Shown here: piece after piece, positions 6,552 through 15,911 of the stretch | Layout: each line of letters opens with the position of its first letter | Numbering within the stretch: position 1 is the first letter of the stretch | Assembly (NCBI RefSeq): GCF_000482465.1 | Contig: NZ_AXVJ01000043.1 | Coordinates: forward strand, 91,070-155,069 | Length of the DNA: 64,000 bases | Source of the DNA: Runella limosa DSM 17973 | Lineage (GTDB): Bacteria; Bacteroidota; Bacteroidia; Cytophagales; Spirosomataceae | Direction: 5' to 3' | The notes under the pieces: generated by a model | Seen by the model: only the letters and a program-made list of their open reading frames with translations | Database searches by the model: none | What the model was told of the DNA's origin: nothing | Program-made: the position numbers and the translations under genes

Positions 6552-9014
6552 CTATGCCAAGTAGCTACTAATACTCATGACGTCGGCAAATACTCCCGAG
6601 GCCGTCACTTCTGCGCCTGCCCCTGGACCTTTGACCACCAACGGACGGCTGTTGTAACGCTCCGTTGTAAACGAAACAATATTGTCGGCACCCGAAAGCG
6701 AATAGAAAGGATGATCAGCATCGACCGTACGAAGCTGGAGCGTGGCTTTGCCGTTTTCAAGGGTAGCGATGTAGCGAAGTTTTTCGCCTTTGGCTACGGC
6801 CTCGTTGAGCAAATTTGCAAAATACGCATCAGAACCTTCTACTTCCTTAAAAAACGCATCAACTGTCGGTGCTTGAAGACAGTTTTCGGGCAAAATTGGT
6901 GCAATTTGAATATCACTCATTTCGAGTGCAATGCCTGTTTCACGCGCTAAAATCAAAATTTTACGCGCCACGTCTAGCCCGCTCAAATCGTCGCGTGGAT
7001 CTGGCTCGGTGTAACCTTTTTCTTTGGCCTCACCAACGATATCCACAAAACGAGTACCTTCCACAAAGCTGTTGAAGATAAACGACAACGTTCCTGATAA
7101 AATCGCCTCAATTTTGACGAACTTATCTCCACTCGACATCAACCCTTGAATCGTGTTAATGATGGGCAAACCCGCGCCTACGTTAGTTTCATACAAAAAC
7201 TTAACACCCTTCCGAACGGCCGTTTGTTGCAAACGACGGTACTCGGCGTAGCTACTTGAGTTAGCTACTTTGTTGGGCGTCACCACCGAAACACTCGCGT
7301 CGAGCAACGGGAAATAATATTGAATGATATCTTTATCGGACGTGCAGTCGATAAAGACACTATTAGGCAAGTTGAACTCCCGAATACGCTGTACAAACGC
7401 CGAAAGACTGGTCGTTTTTCCGTTTTCATCGAGTTCTTCTGTCCAATTTTGTAAACTTATCCCTTCTGGATTGAGCCACATTTTTTTACTACGTGCCAAT
7501 CCTACCACGTTGATTTTCAACAATTTTTCTTGAGCCAAATAGTCAGCCTGCGCCGCAAGTTGTTTCAAAAATGTACTTCCAATCAAGCCCGTACCTACCA
7601 CAAACAAGTTGAGTGTCCGTACTTCTGATTGGAAAAATACCCCGTGAATGGCGTTGAGTGCTTTCGAAAGGTCGTTTTTCTGAATCACTACCGAAATATT
7701 CAACTCCGAAGAGCCTTGTGCCGTCGCAATCACGTTGATACCATTTTTGCCCAGTGCTGTAAACAGTTTTCCAGACACCCCCGTACTACGGCGCATTCCT
7801 TCACCCACAATCGCGATGATAGAAACGTTGCGCTGAATCTGAATACCGTCGCGGTCGATGTCGCCTGCCGCAATCTCAACCGAAAACTCTTGGTCGAGCA
7901 CATCTTTAGCCCGTTCGGCATTTTTAGGGTCAATCGCAAAGCAAATCGAGTGCTCCGACGAGGCTTGCGAAATCAAAATCACGCTGATTTTATTGCGCGA
8001 CATGGCCGAAAACAAACGAGCCGATACCCCTGCCACGCCAATCATCCCACTTCCTTGGACGTTGACCAACGCAATGTCATCAATCGAGCTAATCCCTGTG
8101 ATGGCGTAAGGGGTTTCGAGGGCCGTATTGTGCACGGTTGTTCCTTCCGAAGCCGTGTTGAAGGTATTAAGTACTTTGATAGGAATATTTTTGGCAAAAG
8201 CAGGTTGCAAGCTCGGCGGGTAAATCACCTTTGCTCCAAAATGGCTTAACTCCATCGCTTCGGCGTAGGTAATGGTCGGAATGGTAAAAGCATTCGACAC
8301 CTTACGCGGATCGGCAGTCATCATTCCGTCCACGTCTGTCCAAATTTCAATTACTTCCGCGTCCAATGCTGCGCCAAAAATCGAGCCTGTATAATCCGAG
8401 CCTCCGCGGCCAAGCGTCGTTGTGATGCCGTCTTCGGTAGAACCAATAAAGCCCGTGATGCACAACAAGGCGTCAGTTTTGGCAAAATGTGCGTTGATTT
8501 GCGCGTTTGTTACCTCAAAATCTACTTCGGCGTAGCTGAAATGATTATTGGTGCGAATGAGCGTGCGCGCGTCACAAAACTCCGCATTGACGCCGCGTGC
8601 TTTGAGGGCTTCGGTGATGATGGTCGTTGAAAGGCGTTCGCCAAACGACATCAACAAGTCGAGCGTACGAGTCGATAATTCACGAATCAGCGAAATCCCT
8701 TTTAGTAAATCTTCGAGTTCATTGACGAGGCCACGTACTTTGGCAATCGAACTACTCTGGCTTTTAATATCAATCAACCCGCGCACGGCCGTAAAGTGGC
8801 GTTCTTCGAGGGCTTTGAGCGCATCGTAGTAGTCGGTGTTACCCGTAGAAGCCATGCGGCCAATCTCAATCAGTTTATTGGTGACGCCCCCCATCGCCGA
8901 GTACACCACGGCAATGCGTTCGCCTTTTGCAATATTATCTTGTAAAATCTGGATGACTTGCTGGATACTTTCGACTGTGCCGCACGATGTGCCGCCAAAC
9001 TTGAGGACTTTCAT
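6552..9014 (-). CDS. thrA: Bifunctional aspartate kinase / homoserine dehydrogenase
   Basis: 820 residues, the normal length for ThrA. It catalyses the first and third steps from aspartate to threonine and methionine. The kinase domain starts with KFGGTS at residue 4 and continues through GRGGSDYT; two ACT regulatory domains occupy roughly residues 310-460; the dehydrogenase domain begins with the NAD(P) motif VVGTGLIGSTFLKQL near residue 475 and has ETNVGAGLPIINT and DPRDDLSGLDVARKILIL. Feedback control by threonine through the ACT domains is expected from the family. A TAnnTTTG box 92-99 bases upstream gives a leader of roughly 85 bases carrying a small GGCGG/CCGCC hairpin. No classical thr leader peptide is evident. 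Confidence 0.97.
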   Translation of the reverse strand: MKVLKFGGTSCGTVESIQQVIQILQDNIAKGERIAVVYSAMGGVTNKLIEIGRMASTGNTDYYDALKALEERHFTAVRGLIDIKSQSSSIAKVRGLVNELEDLLKGISLIRELSTRTLDLLMSFGERLSTTIITEALKARGVNAEFCDARTLIRTNNHFSYAEVDFEVTNAQINAHFAKTDALLCITGFIGSTEDGITTTLGRGGSDYTGSIFGAALDAEVIEIWTDVDGMMTADPRKVSNAFTIPTITYAEAMELSHFGAKVIYPPSLQPAFAKNIPIKVLNTFNTASEGTTVHNTALETPYAITGISSIDDIALVNVQGSGMIGVAGVSARLFSAMSRNKISVILISQASSEHSICFAIDPKNAERAKDVLDQEFSVEIAAGDIDRDGIQIQRNVSIIAIVGEGMRRSTGVSGKLFTALGKNGINVIATAQGSSELNISVVIQKNDLSKALNAIHGVFFQSEVRTLNLFVVGTGLIGSTFLKQLAAQADYLAQEKLLKINVVGLARSKKMWLNPEGISLQNWTEELDENGKTTSLSAFVQRIREFNLPNSVFIDCTSDKDIIQYYFPLLDASVSVVTPNKVANSSSYAEYRRLQQTAVRKGVKFLYETNVGAGLPIINTIQGLMSSGDKFVKIEAILSGTLSFIFNSFVEGTRFVDIVGEAKEKGYTEPDPRDDLSGLDVARKILILARETGIALEMSDIQIAPILPENCLQAPTVDAFFKEVEGSDAYFANLLNEAVAKGEKLRYIATLENGKATLQLRTVDADHPFYSLSGADNIVSFTTERYNSRPLVVKGPGAGAEVTASGVFADVMSISSYLA

Positions 9015-9105
9015 TCTAACTATAGCGTATCGTTAAACTGGAGCGGCGAACCGCCTCGGTGAGTGAATAATCGGGTGACTAGCACCGCTTTTACTTGTAT
9101 AGCTG

Positions 9106-9113
9106 CAAATATA
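9106..9113 (-). promoter_or_regulatory. Putative -7 box of thrA
   Basis: On the minus strand this reads TATATTTG, an exact TAnnTTTG match. It lies back to back with the box for the divergent Uma2-type gene at 9137. Confidence 0.45.
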
Positions 9114-9136
9114 GTGCGGTGATAGGGGAATTATCG

Positions 9137-9144
9137 TATTTTTG
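9137..9144 (+). promoter_or_regulatory. Putative -7 box of the Uma2-type gene
   Basis: TATTTTTG matches TAnnTTTG and lies 24 bases before the ATG at 9168. Confidence 0.45.
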
Positions 9145-9167
9145 TTGTAAACAATGCCTTAAAAGTT

Positions 9168-9758
9168 ATGTCTGCCGTTGAAAAAACACTCTCGCCCGAT
9201 GATTATTTGCAATGGGAACGCGCTGCTGAATCCAAAAGTGAGTACCATCGAGGTACAGTCACGTTGATGGCTGGTGCATCGCGCAATCACAATCGCGTGA
9301 CCGCAAATTTAAGCGGAGAGATAGGAGTTCGCCTCAAAAGCTCTCGTTGCCAGCATTTTTCTCAAGACTTTCGTCTTTGGATTCCTACCGAAGAATTTTA
9401 CACCTACCCCGATTTAACGATTGTTTGTGGAAAGCTTGAGCTGCTCGATGACCAGTTTGACACCATGCTCAATCCAACGACCATTATTGAGGTCTTATCT
9501 AAAAGTACAGCCCCCTACGACCGTGGCGAAAAATTTGAATACTACCGCAGCATTCCTTCTTTCAAAGAATACGTCCTCATTGATTCAGAGCGAGTTAAAA
9601 TAGAAGTATGGCAAAAACTAGAATCACCTAATGTATGGGCATTGGTACACGAAACCAGTCGTTTGGACGATTCTATTCAATTAATGATGCTTCCATCAGC
9701 CATTTCGCTCCAAGATATTTATGCCCAAACGGTGGGGTTATTGCACATCAACGACTGA
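9168..9758 (+). CDS. Uma2 family (DUF820) PD-(D/E)XK nuclease-like protein
   Basis: 196 residues. The family layout is clear: an N-terminal DDYLQWERAAESKSEYHRGTV-type segment, a central YPDLTIVCG stretch carrying the metal-binding Asp, then IIEVLSKST with the catalytic Glu, and YRSIPSFKEYVLIDSE. These correspond to the restriction-endonuclease-like fold of DUF820/Uma2 proteins, which are abundant in cyanobacteria and scattered in Bacteroidota and often occur as single genes. The biological role of the family is unclear; a DNA-cleaving or mobile role is inference. It has its own promoter box and is divergent from thrA. Confidence 0.88.
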   Translation: MSAVEKTLSPDDYLQWERAAESKSEYHRGTVTLMAGASRNHNRVTANLSGEIGVRLKSSRCQHFSQDFRLWIPTEEFYTYPDLTIVCGKLELLDDQFDTMLNPTTIIEVLSKSTAPYDRGEKFEYYRSIPSFKEYVLIDSERVKIEVWQKLESPNVWALVHETSRLDDSIQLMMLPSAISLQDIYAQTVGLLHIND

Positions 9759-9880
9759 GATTCGTCCCTAAAAATCTCCCTTTGTCCCGCTTTTTTTCCA
9801 TTGGTGTGGGTGTTGTTGCAACTATTGTGTATTACATAGTACCTTTGATTCAACAATAACACAAAAACTATTTAACAGCC

Positions 9881-10114
9881 ATGGAAACTAACAGATTGTA
9901 TCGCATAAAAAATCAAGCCGCCATTGGTGGGGTAGCCGCAGGTTTAGCACATTATTTCGACATCGACCGTTCGATTGTTCGTATTTTGTTTGTTATCGCA
10001 TTTTTCTTTGCCGCGGGCGTTCCTGTCGTCTTCATTTATGTGCTTTTATGGGCGTTTTTGCCCAAAGCCATTATGGAAGAAAAGCCTATCCACGTGATTA
10101 GGTTGCAGAATTAA
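9881..10114 (+). CDS. PspC domain small membrane protein
   Basis: 77 residues, almost all a PspC domain. The opening YRIKNQAAIGGVAAGLAHYFDIDRSIVRILFV is the family pattern, followed by one hydrophobic helix (FVIAFFFAAGVPVVFIYVLLWAFLP region) ending in the typical LP-K. PspC proteins sit in the inner membrane and take part in phage-shock-type envelope stress in Enterobacteria; stand-alone short forms in Bacteroidota are of uncertain function. A strong terminator follows 13 bases after the stop. Confidence 0.9.
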   Translation: METNRLYRIKNQAAIGGVAAGLAHYFDIDRSIVRILFVIAFFFAAGVPVVFIYVLLWAFLPKAIMEEKPIHVIRLQN

Positions 10115-10127
10115 CGGCGGTTTTAAT

Positions 10128-10162
10128 AACCCGAAAGTTAAAAACTTTCGGGTTGTTTTTTT
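10128..10162 (+). terminator. Intrinsic terminator after the PspC gene
   Basis: AACCCGAAAGT (10128-10138) pairs with ACTTTCGGGTT (10144-10154) around TAAAA, followed by GTTTTTTTTT. It touches the last base of the convergent MFS gene and may serve both. Confidence 0.9.
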
Positions 10163-11388
10163 TAAGAAAAAGCGCGGCTTCGCTCTTCTACCAACGACTC
10201 TACCCACCGAAAACCAACATAACTTACCACTGATACAGCCACCAATACGCCCCAAAGCGTATAAAACCCAAAGCGAGTGGCGATTTGTCCTCCCAAGACG
10301 GGCGCCGTAACTTGCGCTATCGAATAACACATCGAATACAAGGCCGAATACTGACCTCGGTTTTGGGGTGTCGAACGTTCGATGGTGAGGGAGTTTAGAA
10401 ACGGCATGGCCAGCATTTCGCTAAATGTAATGGTAATTACCGCAATGGGTAAAATCCAGACCATTCCTTGGAAGATAACAAAAAACAAATAGGCCAAGCC
10501 GCACAGCAGTACGCCCCATCCAATAAACGTTAGCTTGGAACGCAGGTGCTCAATGCGATAAATGAGGAGCATTTCTATCGCCGCCACCATCACTCCGTTC
10601 ATCCCTAGCAGCAGTCCAATATAGACTTCTTTGATTTTCAGTTCGGAACGCCAAAAGACGGGCACAATGCTGAAAAATGTCATAAAACATATCGCAAAAA
10701 GTACCGTAAAGACCAACATTCGCATAAAAATACCATCTCGAAAGGCGGATTGAGTCACTGGCACTGTCTCCTCCGTTGACGAATGGTCGGCTTTTTTGGC
10801 ATTTCGATTTTTCACCAATAGCAACAAAAATACCGCCGCAGCAATGTTGGTGATGCCGTCGGCGATGAAAAGGTATTTGTAACCAATCGTAGCAAAAATT
10901 CCGCCCAAAGCAGGCCCTATCGCCCATCCAACATTGATGGCAAGGCGGTTGAGGGCATACGCACGCGTACGGTTTTCGGGAGTGCTATAATAGGCAATAG
11001 AGGTCGAATTGGCAGGCCGAAATCCTTCTCCTACAAAATTGAGAAAAAAGGCCGTTATGCACAGCGTCGGTAGGGTTCGCATTTGCATTAACACAAAAAA
11101 CGTCATTCCTCCCAAGGCCAAACTGCACAATTGTACGTAGTAATGGCCGAGTTTATCGGTTAGTTTTCCGCCCAAATAAACTCCAAGTATTCCTCCCGCT
11201 CCCGCACAACTTACCACTAAACCCGCGTCGGAGAGGGTAAAATGGAGTGATTGGGTCAGGTAAACGCTCATAAACGGAATGACCATGGTTCCCGAGCGGT
11301 TGATGAGCATCACGGCGGCAAGCAACCATATTTCGCGTGACATCCCGCCGTACGCATTTCGATAAAGTGTGGCTGTTTTTTGTATCAT
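10162..11388 (-). CDS. MFS transporter
   Basis: 408 residues with about twelve hydrophobic segments, a major facilitator. The loop between helices 2 and 3 reads GGKLTDKLG, the conserved MFS motif A variant (GxLxDxxG). It resembles drug- or metabolite-efflux members such as the MdtH/YfcJ type, but the substrate is unknown. I place the start at 11388 (MIQKTATLYRN). The longer in-frame extension to 11622 would read through an intergenic repeat and a terminator and even overlap uxaA, and it has no membrane segment. Confidence 0.88.
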   Translation of the reverse strand: MIQKTATLYRNAYGGMSREIWLLAAVMLINRSGTMVIPFMSVYLTQSLHFTLSDAGLVVSCAGAGGILGVYLGGKLTDKLGHYYVQLCSLALGGMTFFVLMQMRTLPTLCITAFFLNFVGEGFRPANSTSIAYYSTPENRTRAYALNRLAINVGWAIGPALGGIFATIGYKYLFIADGITNIAAAVFLLLLVKNRNAKKADHSSTEETVPVTQSAFRDGIFMRMLVFTVLFAICFMTFFSIVPVFWRSELKIKEVYIGLLLGMNGVMVAAIEMLLIYRIEHLRSKLTFIGWGVLLCGLAYLFFVIFQGMVWILPIAVITITFSEMLAMPFLNSLTIERSTPQNRGQYSALYSMCYSIAQVTAPVLGGQIATRFGFYTLWGVLVAVSVVSYVGFRWVESLVEERSRAFS

Positions 11389-11408
11389 TGTTTTAGCTGT
11401 GATGATGG

Positions 11409-11505
11409 GCGTCGGAGACGCTGAACCGTATGTGTCCCGAAATGGAATTCGGGACAAGCTTGTGACGCTGAACCGTATGTGTCCCGAAACGGAGTTCGGG
11501 ACAAG
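11409..11505. repeat. Two 42-bp direct repeats with CCCGAA/TTCGGG hairpins
   Basis: Copies at 11417-11458 and 11464-11505 share GACGCTGAACCGTATGTG followed by a hairpin with arms GTCCCGAA and TTCGGGAC. Loops differ (ATGGAA and ACGGAG). The short palindrome GCGTC-GGA-GACGC precedes the first copy. A related element begins at 63843. Confidence 0.85.
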
Positions 11506-11513
11506 TGTAAAAT

Positions 11514-11551
11514 GAAAAGGGCCAGTCGGTATAGTTCCGACTGACCCTTTT
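11514..11551 (-). terminator. Intrinsic terminator of the uxaA-type gene
   Basis: On the minus strand GGGTCAGTCGG pairs with CCGACTGGCCC (one G-U type change) around a 7-base loop and is followed by TTTTCATTTT. It starts about 25 bases after the gene's stop codon. Confidence 0.8.
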
Positions 11552-11575
11552 GAATCTATCGTACTGTTTACCTGA

Positions 11576-13237
11576 CTAGAGCGAAACTCCGCGTTTCCAC
11601 GGGATGAAGTCATCTTGGCCAAGGCGCTGTGCGTGAGTTAATTTACCACTTGCTACGGCGATGATTTCTTCAAGTAAGGCATCGGCATTTTCGGCAATGG
11701 TCTCCTCTCCTGTTACGACCGTACCGCAATTAAAGTCAATCACATCTGCCATTTTATCGGCTAATTTCGAGTTGGTTGACACTTTCATCACGGGGCAAAT
11801 GGGGTTTCCTGTGGGCGTTCCTAAGCCCGTCGTAAACAGAATCACGGTTGCACCTGCGGCGGTTTTTCCCGTGGTTGCTTCTACGTCGTTGCCTGGAGTA
11901 CATACCAACTGCAAGCCTTTCTCGTGGGAAATTTCCGTGTAGTTGGTCACGTCCTGAATTGGTGCCGAGCCTCCTTTTTTCGCTGCTCCCGCCGACTTGA
12001 TAGCGTCCGTAATCAAGCCATCCTTGATGTTTCCAGGCGAAGGATTAAACGCAAAGGCCGAACCTACGGCATCGGCTTTGCCCGAATAATCACGCATGAG
12101 TTTTTCAAACTTGGCCGCTTTTTCTTCCGTCACACAACGGTTGAGCAATTCTTGTTCAACCCCATGTAATTCAGGAAATTCAGCCAACAAAGTTTTTCCA
12201 CCCAATGTCACTAAAATATCTGATACTTGTCCCAAAACGGGGTTTGCCGAAATACCAGAGAAACCATCCGAACCACCACATTTCAACCCAACTACCAGTT
12301 CGGTAATAGGCACGTCTTCGCGCTCGCATTCGTTGGCTTTAATCAACCCCAAGAACGTTTGCTTAATCGCCGCCGACATCATCGCCGACTCCGTTCCTTG
12401 CTGTTGTTCAAAAATATACAACGGTTTATCAAACTTAGGACTACGCTTGTGGATTTCGTCCATCAAGATTTTTTCTTCCGAGTTCTGACAACCCAAACTC
12501 AACACCGTCACACCTGCCACGTTGGGGTGAACGGCATAAGCCGCAAACAATGAGCAAAGCGTGTGGGCGTCTTGGCGTGTACCTCCGCAGCCACCTTCGT
12601 GGGTCAAAAACTTAATCCCGTCAACGTTTTTGAAAGGGCGATTTAAGTCATTCGACCACGGGCGAGGCGTTGAAGAATCGGTGAAAGGCGCTAATTTTTG
12701 AACCGTTTCTAACTGACCATTTTGGTACAAATGCAGCATTTCGCGCACTTGGTCGCGGTACAGTTCAGGTTGTGCGTAGCCCAATTCACGCTCAAAAGCA
12801 GTTTTCAGGGTCAATACGTTGCGGTTTTCGCAAAATACCAACGGAATTACCAACCAGTAGTTGTAAGTTCCAACTTTTCCGTCTGAACGGCGGTAGCCTT
12901 TAAACGTGCGTCCCACCCACTTACTTACATCGGGCGGGGTCCAGCTATACGGCTGACGCTTGGCTGTGCTGTACGGCTCAGAGTCGTGCTTGAGGTTATA
13001 AGTGGTAATGGGTTCGCCGCGTTTGATGGGCTGTGAAGCACGGCCTACCAATACGCCATACATGGTCACGGCGTCGCCCGTTTCCAAATCGTGGGTTACA
13101 AACTTATGCTTGGCATAAACGGTGTGGGGCAAGAGATAAGATTCTCCTTCAAACTCAACAACTTCACCCGCTGGTAGGTCGCGCAAAGCTACGATTACGT
13201 TATCGTTGGGGTTTACTTTTAATACTTTGTGAAGCAT
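11576..13237 (-). CDS. uxaA: UxaA family altronate dehydratase-like hydrolyase
   Basis: 553 residues, close to the full-length UxaA type. The N-terminal SAF domain (about residues 1-90, containing NPNDNVIVALRDLPAGE) is followed by the main dehydratase domain with THEGGCGGTRQDAH, LGCQNSEE, and KCGGSDGFSGISANP, the conserved Cys and His positions of this iron-dependent family. Altronate dehydratase converts altronate to 2-keto-3-deoxygluconate in galacturonate breakdown. Close relatives act on other sugar acids such as galactarate, so altronate is the likeliest but not proven substrate. No other uronate genes are adjacent; the downstream MFS gene is separated by a terminator. Confidence 0.88.
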   Translation of the reverse strand: MLHKVLKVNPNDNVIVALRDLPAGEVVEFEGESYLLPHTVYAKHKFVTHDLETGDAVTMYGVLVGRASQPIKRGEPITTYNLKHDSEPYSTAKRQPYSWTPPDVSKWVGRTFKGYRRSDGKVGTYNYWLVIPLVFCENRNVLTLKTAFERELGYAQPELYRDQVREMLHLYQNGQLETVQKLAPFTDSSTPRPWSNDLNRPFKNVDGIKFLTHEGGCGGTRQDAHTLCSLFAAYAVHPNVAGVTVLSLGCQNSEEKILMDEIHKRSPKFDKPLYIFEQQQGTESAMMSAAIKQTFLGLIKANECEREDVPITELVVGLKCGGSDGFSGISANPVLGQVSDILVTLGGKTLLAEFPELHGVEQELLNRCVTEEKAAKFEKLMRDYSGKADAVGSAFAFNPSPGNIKDGLITDAIKSAGAAKKGGSAPIQDVTNYTEISHEKGLQLVCTPGNDVEATTGKTAAGATVILFTTGLGTPTGNPICPVMKVSTNSKLADKMADVIDFNCGTVVTGEETIAENADALLEEIIAVASGKLTHAQRLGQDDFIPWKRGVSL

Positions 13238-13443
13238 TTTAACAAATTGAGATGAGTGGCGTGGCCACAGTTATTAATTATTGGTTAATCTTGTAGGTTC
13301 TACAAAGGTTGTGTCTCTCCGAGACTTTTAATGCTTGATTTGCGCTAACAATCTTTTATCGCGGTTTTCAGCGCTATGCTTATTTTTTTGGTAAAATTAG
13401 AGAGATTATGATTTCTATCAAAAGCGGGTAAGCGATTTGTGTT

Positions 13444-13451
13444 TACTTTTG
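13444..13451 (+). promoter_or_regulatory. Putative -7 box of fumC
   Basis: TACTTTTG is an exact TAnnTTTG match. Transcription would begin near 13456, supporting the start at 13543 with a leader of about 87 bases. Confidence 0.5.
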
Positions 13452-13542
13452 CAGGATGGCTGAACAATTGTCCCAATTAGCTCATCCATCGACTCAATCA
13501 TTCATTCAAATTCACCGCGCGGGCGGCCCCGTCATTCATCCA

Positions 13543-14964
13543 ATGGAATTCCGTATAGAAAAAGACACGATGGGAAAGGTAGAAGTACCTGCACACGTGT
13601 ATTGGGGAGCACAAACACAACGCTCCATCATGAACTTCCCGATTGCCCAAGACATTAACAAAATGCCGAAGGAAATCATTCGGGCGTTTGCTTACTTGAA
13701 AAAAGCGGCTGCTATCACCAACTTTGAGGCAGGTATCCTTCCAGAAGACAAAAAGAATTTGATTGCACAAGTGTGCGACGAAATTTTGGCAGGTCAGCTC
13801 GATGACCAGTTTCCGTTGGTCGTTTGGCAAACGGGTTCAGGCACGCAGTCAAACATGAACTGCAACGAGGTGATTGCTTACCGCGCCCACGTAATCAACG
13901 GTGGTTCGTTGTTGGACGAGAAAAAATTCTTGAACCCCAACGACGACGTCAATAAATCGCAGTCTTCCAACGATACGTTCCCGACGGCGATGCACATTGC
14001 GGCTTATAAAATTTTGATCGAAGTTACTATTCCTGGCATCCAAAAACTCCGCGATACGCTCAAAGCTAAATCAGAAGCATTTAAAGATGTGGTGAAAATT
14101 GGTCGTACGCACTTCATGGACGCTACGCCATTGACCCTCGGGCAAGAGTTTTCGGGCTATGTGTCTCAGCTTGACCACGGTTTGCGCGCCATCAACAATA
14201 CGTTGGCACACTTGTCAGAGTTGGCGTTGGGTGGAACAGCCGTAGGAACAGGTATCAATACACCGAAAGGATATTCTGAAAACGTAGCGGGTCACATCGC
14301 GGCGTTGACAGGTCTTCCATTCATCACGGCCGAAAACAAGTTTGAAGCCTTAGCCGCGCACGATGCCATCGTAGAAGCGCACGGCGCCCTAAAAACGGTA
14401 GCCGTTAGCTTGATGAAAATCGCCAACGACATCCGTATGCTTTCGTCGGGACCACGCGCGGGTATCGGTGAAATCTTTATTCCAGACAATGAGCCAGGAA
14501 GCTCTATCATGCCTGGTAAAGTAAACCCAACGCAGTGCGAGGCCATGACCATGGTTGCTTGCCAAGTATTGGGCAACGACGTGGCAATCAACATCGGTGG
14601 CTCAAACGGTCACTTTGAGTTGAACGTATTTAAGCCCGTAATGATTTACAACTTCTTACACTCGGCTCGTTTGATTGGTGACGTTTGCGTGGCGTTCAAC
14701 GATAAGTGTGCCGTGGGTATCGAGCCGTTAACAGAAAATATCCGTAAGCACGTCAACAATTCGTTGATGTTGGTAACGGCTTTGAACCCTAAAATTGGTT
14801 ATTACAACGCCGCCGCCATCGCCCAAGATGCCCACAAGCGTGGTATTACCCTCAAACAAGCCGCGCTTGAGTTTGAACTCAAAGGCTTGGATTTCACTAA
14901 AATGACTTCCGAGGAATTTGATGAGTGGGTACGCCCCGAAGACATGGTGGGTGGATTGAAATAA
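13543..14964 (+). CDS. fumC: Fumarate hydratase, class II
   Basis: 473 residues. Interconverts fumarate and malate in the TCA cycle as a cytoplasmic homotetramer. Key segments are the N-terminal [47 protein letters not shown], the [17 protein letters not shown] region, and the fumarase/aspartase signature [11 protein letters not shown] near residue 320. I start at 13543 because family members open with [11 protein letters not shown]; the longer frame from 13456 begins at the predicted transcription start and adds 29 residues with no family match. A bidirectional terminator follows at 15000. Confidence 0.96.
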   Translation: MEFRIEKDTMGKVEVPAHVYWGAQTQRSIMNFPIAQDINKMPKEIIRAFAYLKKAAAITNFEAGILPEDKKNLIAQVCDEILAGQLDDQFPLVVWQTGSGTQSNMNCNEVIAYRAHVINGGSLLDEKKFLNPNDDVNKSQSSNDTFPTAMHIAAYKILIEVTIPGIQKLRDTLKAKSEAFKDVVKIGRTHFMDATPLTLGQEFSGYVSQLDHGLRAINNTLAHLSELALGGTAVGTGINTPKGYSENVAGHIAALTGLPFITAENKFEALAAHDAIVEAHGALKTVAVSLMKIANDIRMLSSGPRAGIGEIFIPDNEPGSSIMPGKVNPTQCEAMTMVACQVLGNDVAINIGGSNGHFELNVFKPVMIYNFLHSARLIGDVCVAFNDKCAVGIEPLTENIRKHVNNSLMLVTALNPKIGYYNAAAIAQDAHKRGITLKQAALEFELKGLDFTKMTSEEFDEWVRPEDMVGGLK

Positions 14965-14999
14965 GTTTGTGGTTTTCAGTTTGCCCGTTGACAGGTTTA

Positions 15000-15042
15000 T
15001 AAAAAAAATAGTCGGCTGCCAAGGTAGCCGACTATTTTTTTT
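15000..15042. terminator. Bidirectional intrinsic terminator after fumC
   Basis: AAAATAGTCGGCT pairs with AGCCGACTATTTT around a short loop, with A-run before and T-run after, so it can end transcription from fumC and possibly the converging Hsp20 operon. Confidence 0.9.
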
Positions 15043-15049
15043 ATGCGCT

Positions 15050-15122
15050 TGGGGCGGGTTGTGAGCAACCCTCCCCACATCAGGTTTTGTCACCTCGACG
15101 TTAGGAGAGGTCTAAAACCACC
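15050..15122. repeat. Intergenic hairpin pair with TGAG loop
   Basis: GGGTTG-TGAG-CAACCC lies at 15056-15071. It is followed by a longer imperfect hairpin from GGTTTTGTCACCTC to GAGAGGTCTAAAACC. The first hairpin recurs with one changed base at 43150-43165. Confidence 0.75.
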
Positions 15123-15126
15123 TTCC

Positions 15127-15546
15127 TTACGCCACTGCAATCTCCTGTGCGGGTTTTGCTGACCCAGGCACAAAAGGCAATGTCACTTGCAATACGCCGT
15201 TTTTGTACTCGGCTTTGATGCCCTCCGACTCAATGGTTTCGTCAATTACAAAGGTACGCTCAAACGAAGCCTTGGTAAATTCGTTGCGAATCCACTGTTG
15301 GTTTTCTTTGATGTCTTCTTTGGCCTGATACGCAATCGTCAACTCGTTGCCTTTGAGACTGATTTTAAAGTCTTCCTTGGCGCGGTCGGGAGCGATGACG
15401 AAGATTTCGTAACTACTTTCGGTTTTTAGTACATTGACTGGTACTCGGTATTGATTACCTGCAAAGGCACGACCGAACTGTTTTCCAAACGGGCCGAACC
15501 CCATTCCAGGGTGTCCGTGCCCACATTTTCTGTGATGATGATACAT
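15127..15546 (-). CDS. Hsp20 / alpha-crystallin small heat-shock protein
   Basis: 139 residues. A His/Gly-rich N-terminus (HHHRKCGHGHPGMGFGPFG) precedes an alpha-crystallin domain at about residues 35-125, with PVNVLKTESSYEIFVIAPD and the closing KNGVLQVTLPF. Small heat-shock proteins hold unfolding proteins in the cytoplasm. The C-terminal tail (EIAVA) has only a weak I-x-I-like motif. It is the last gene of a minus-strand operon led by an ECF sigma factor, 15 bases after the preceding gene, which suggests stress-induced expression. Confidence 0.92.
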   Translation of the reverse strand: MYHHHRKCGHGHPGMGFGPFGKQFGRAFAGNQYRVPVNVLKTESSYEIFVIAPDRAKEDFKISLKGNELTIAYQAKEDIKENQQWIRNEFTKASFERTFVIDETIESEGIKAEYKNGVLQVTLPFVPGSAKPAQEIAVA

Positions 15547-15561
15547 GGCTATTAAAATTGG

Positions 15562-15813
15562 TTAAATTTTCGTGATAGGGTGTTGAAACGAATCGTTCAA
15601 GTTTTCTTTACGGTACTGCGCTGTTACGTCCTCATAAGGTGTGTAATACGCCTGATAGCGTTTCCATTGGCGACGGCGACGACCCATCATAAGTCGAAAT
15701 GCCAAACCAAAAAACAAGAAAAAGAAAAATGCTTTCAATAATAAGAAAGGCAATATGAACAGAAATAATGCGCCAAAAAATACGGCTCCGATAACTCTCA
15801 AAATAGTAAACAT
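15562..15813 (-). CDS. Small membrane protein of unknown function
   Basis: 83 residues from the ATG at 15813. Two adjacent hydrophobic stretches (VIGAVFFGALFLFILPFLL and KAFFFFLFFGLAFRL) are followed by an Arg-rich patch (MMGRRRRQWKRY) and a polar tail, so it is probably an inner-membrane protein with a cytoplasmic basic tail. The family is not recognised. It lies between the ECF-associated membrane gene and Hsp20 in the same operon. The longer frame to 15879 uses TTG and adds no motif. Confidence 0.65.
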   Translation of the reverse strand: MFTILRVIGAVFFGALFLFILPFLLLKAFFFFLFFGLAFRLMMGRRRRQWKRYQAYYTPYEDVTAQYRKENLNDSFQHPITKI

Positions 15814-15911
15814 AGCTGTTAAATGGTTATATGGTGATGTGTACAAACCCTGTACAAATAGGATGACGATTGAAATCAAAAATTACTTTAACGAATTTCG
15901 ATTTTTTTGAA

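Noticed and set aside
6444..6950. 168-aa plus-strand frame over the thrA 3' end
   Set aside because: Runs antisense through thrA and its first part is repeat sequence; a shadow frame.
9015..9105. Threonine-type leader peptide before thrA
   Set aside because: The leader has a GGCGG/CCGCC hairpin but no T-run and no clear short ORF with Thr codons, unlike the tyrS leader.
9635..9859. 74-aa frame overlapping the end of the Uma2-type gene
   Set aside because: Out of frame with the Uma2 gene with no family-like pattern; probably a shadow.
11389..11622. 78-residue N-terminal extension of the MFS transporter
   Set aside because: It would cross the direct repeats and the uxaA terminator and overlap uxaA; it contains no membrane helix.
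13456..13542. N-terminal extension of FumC
   Set aside because: It would begin at the expected transcription start and has no family match; the standard FumC start is at 13543.
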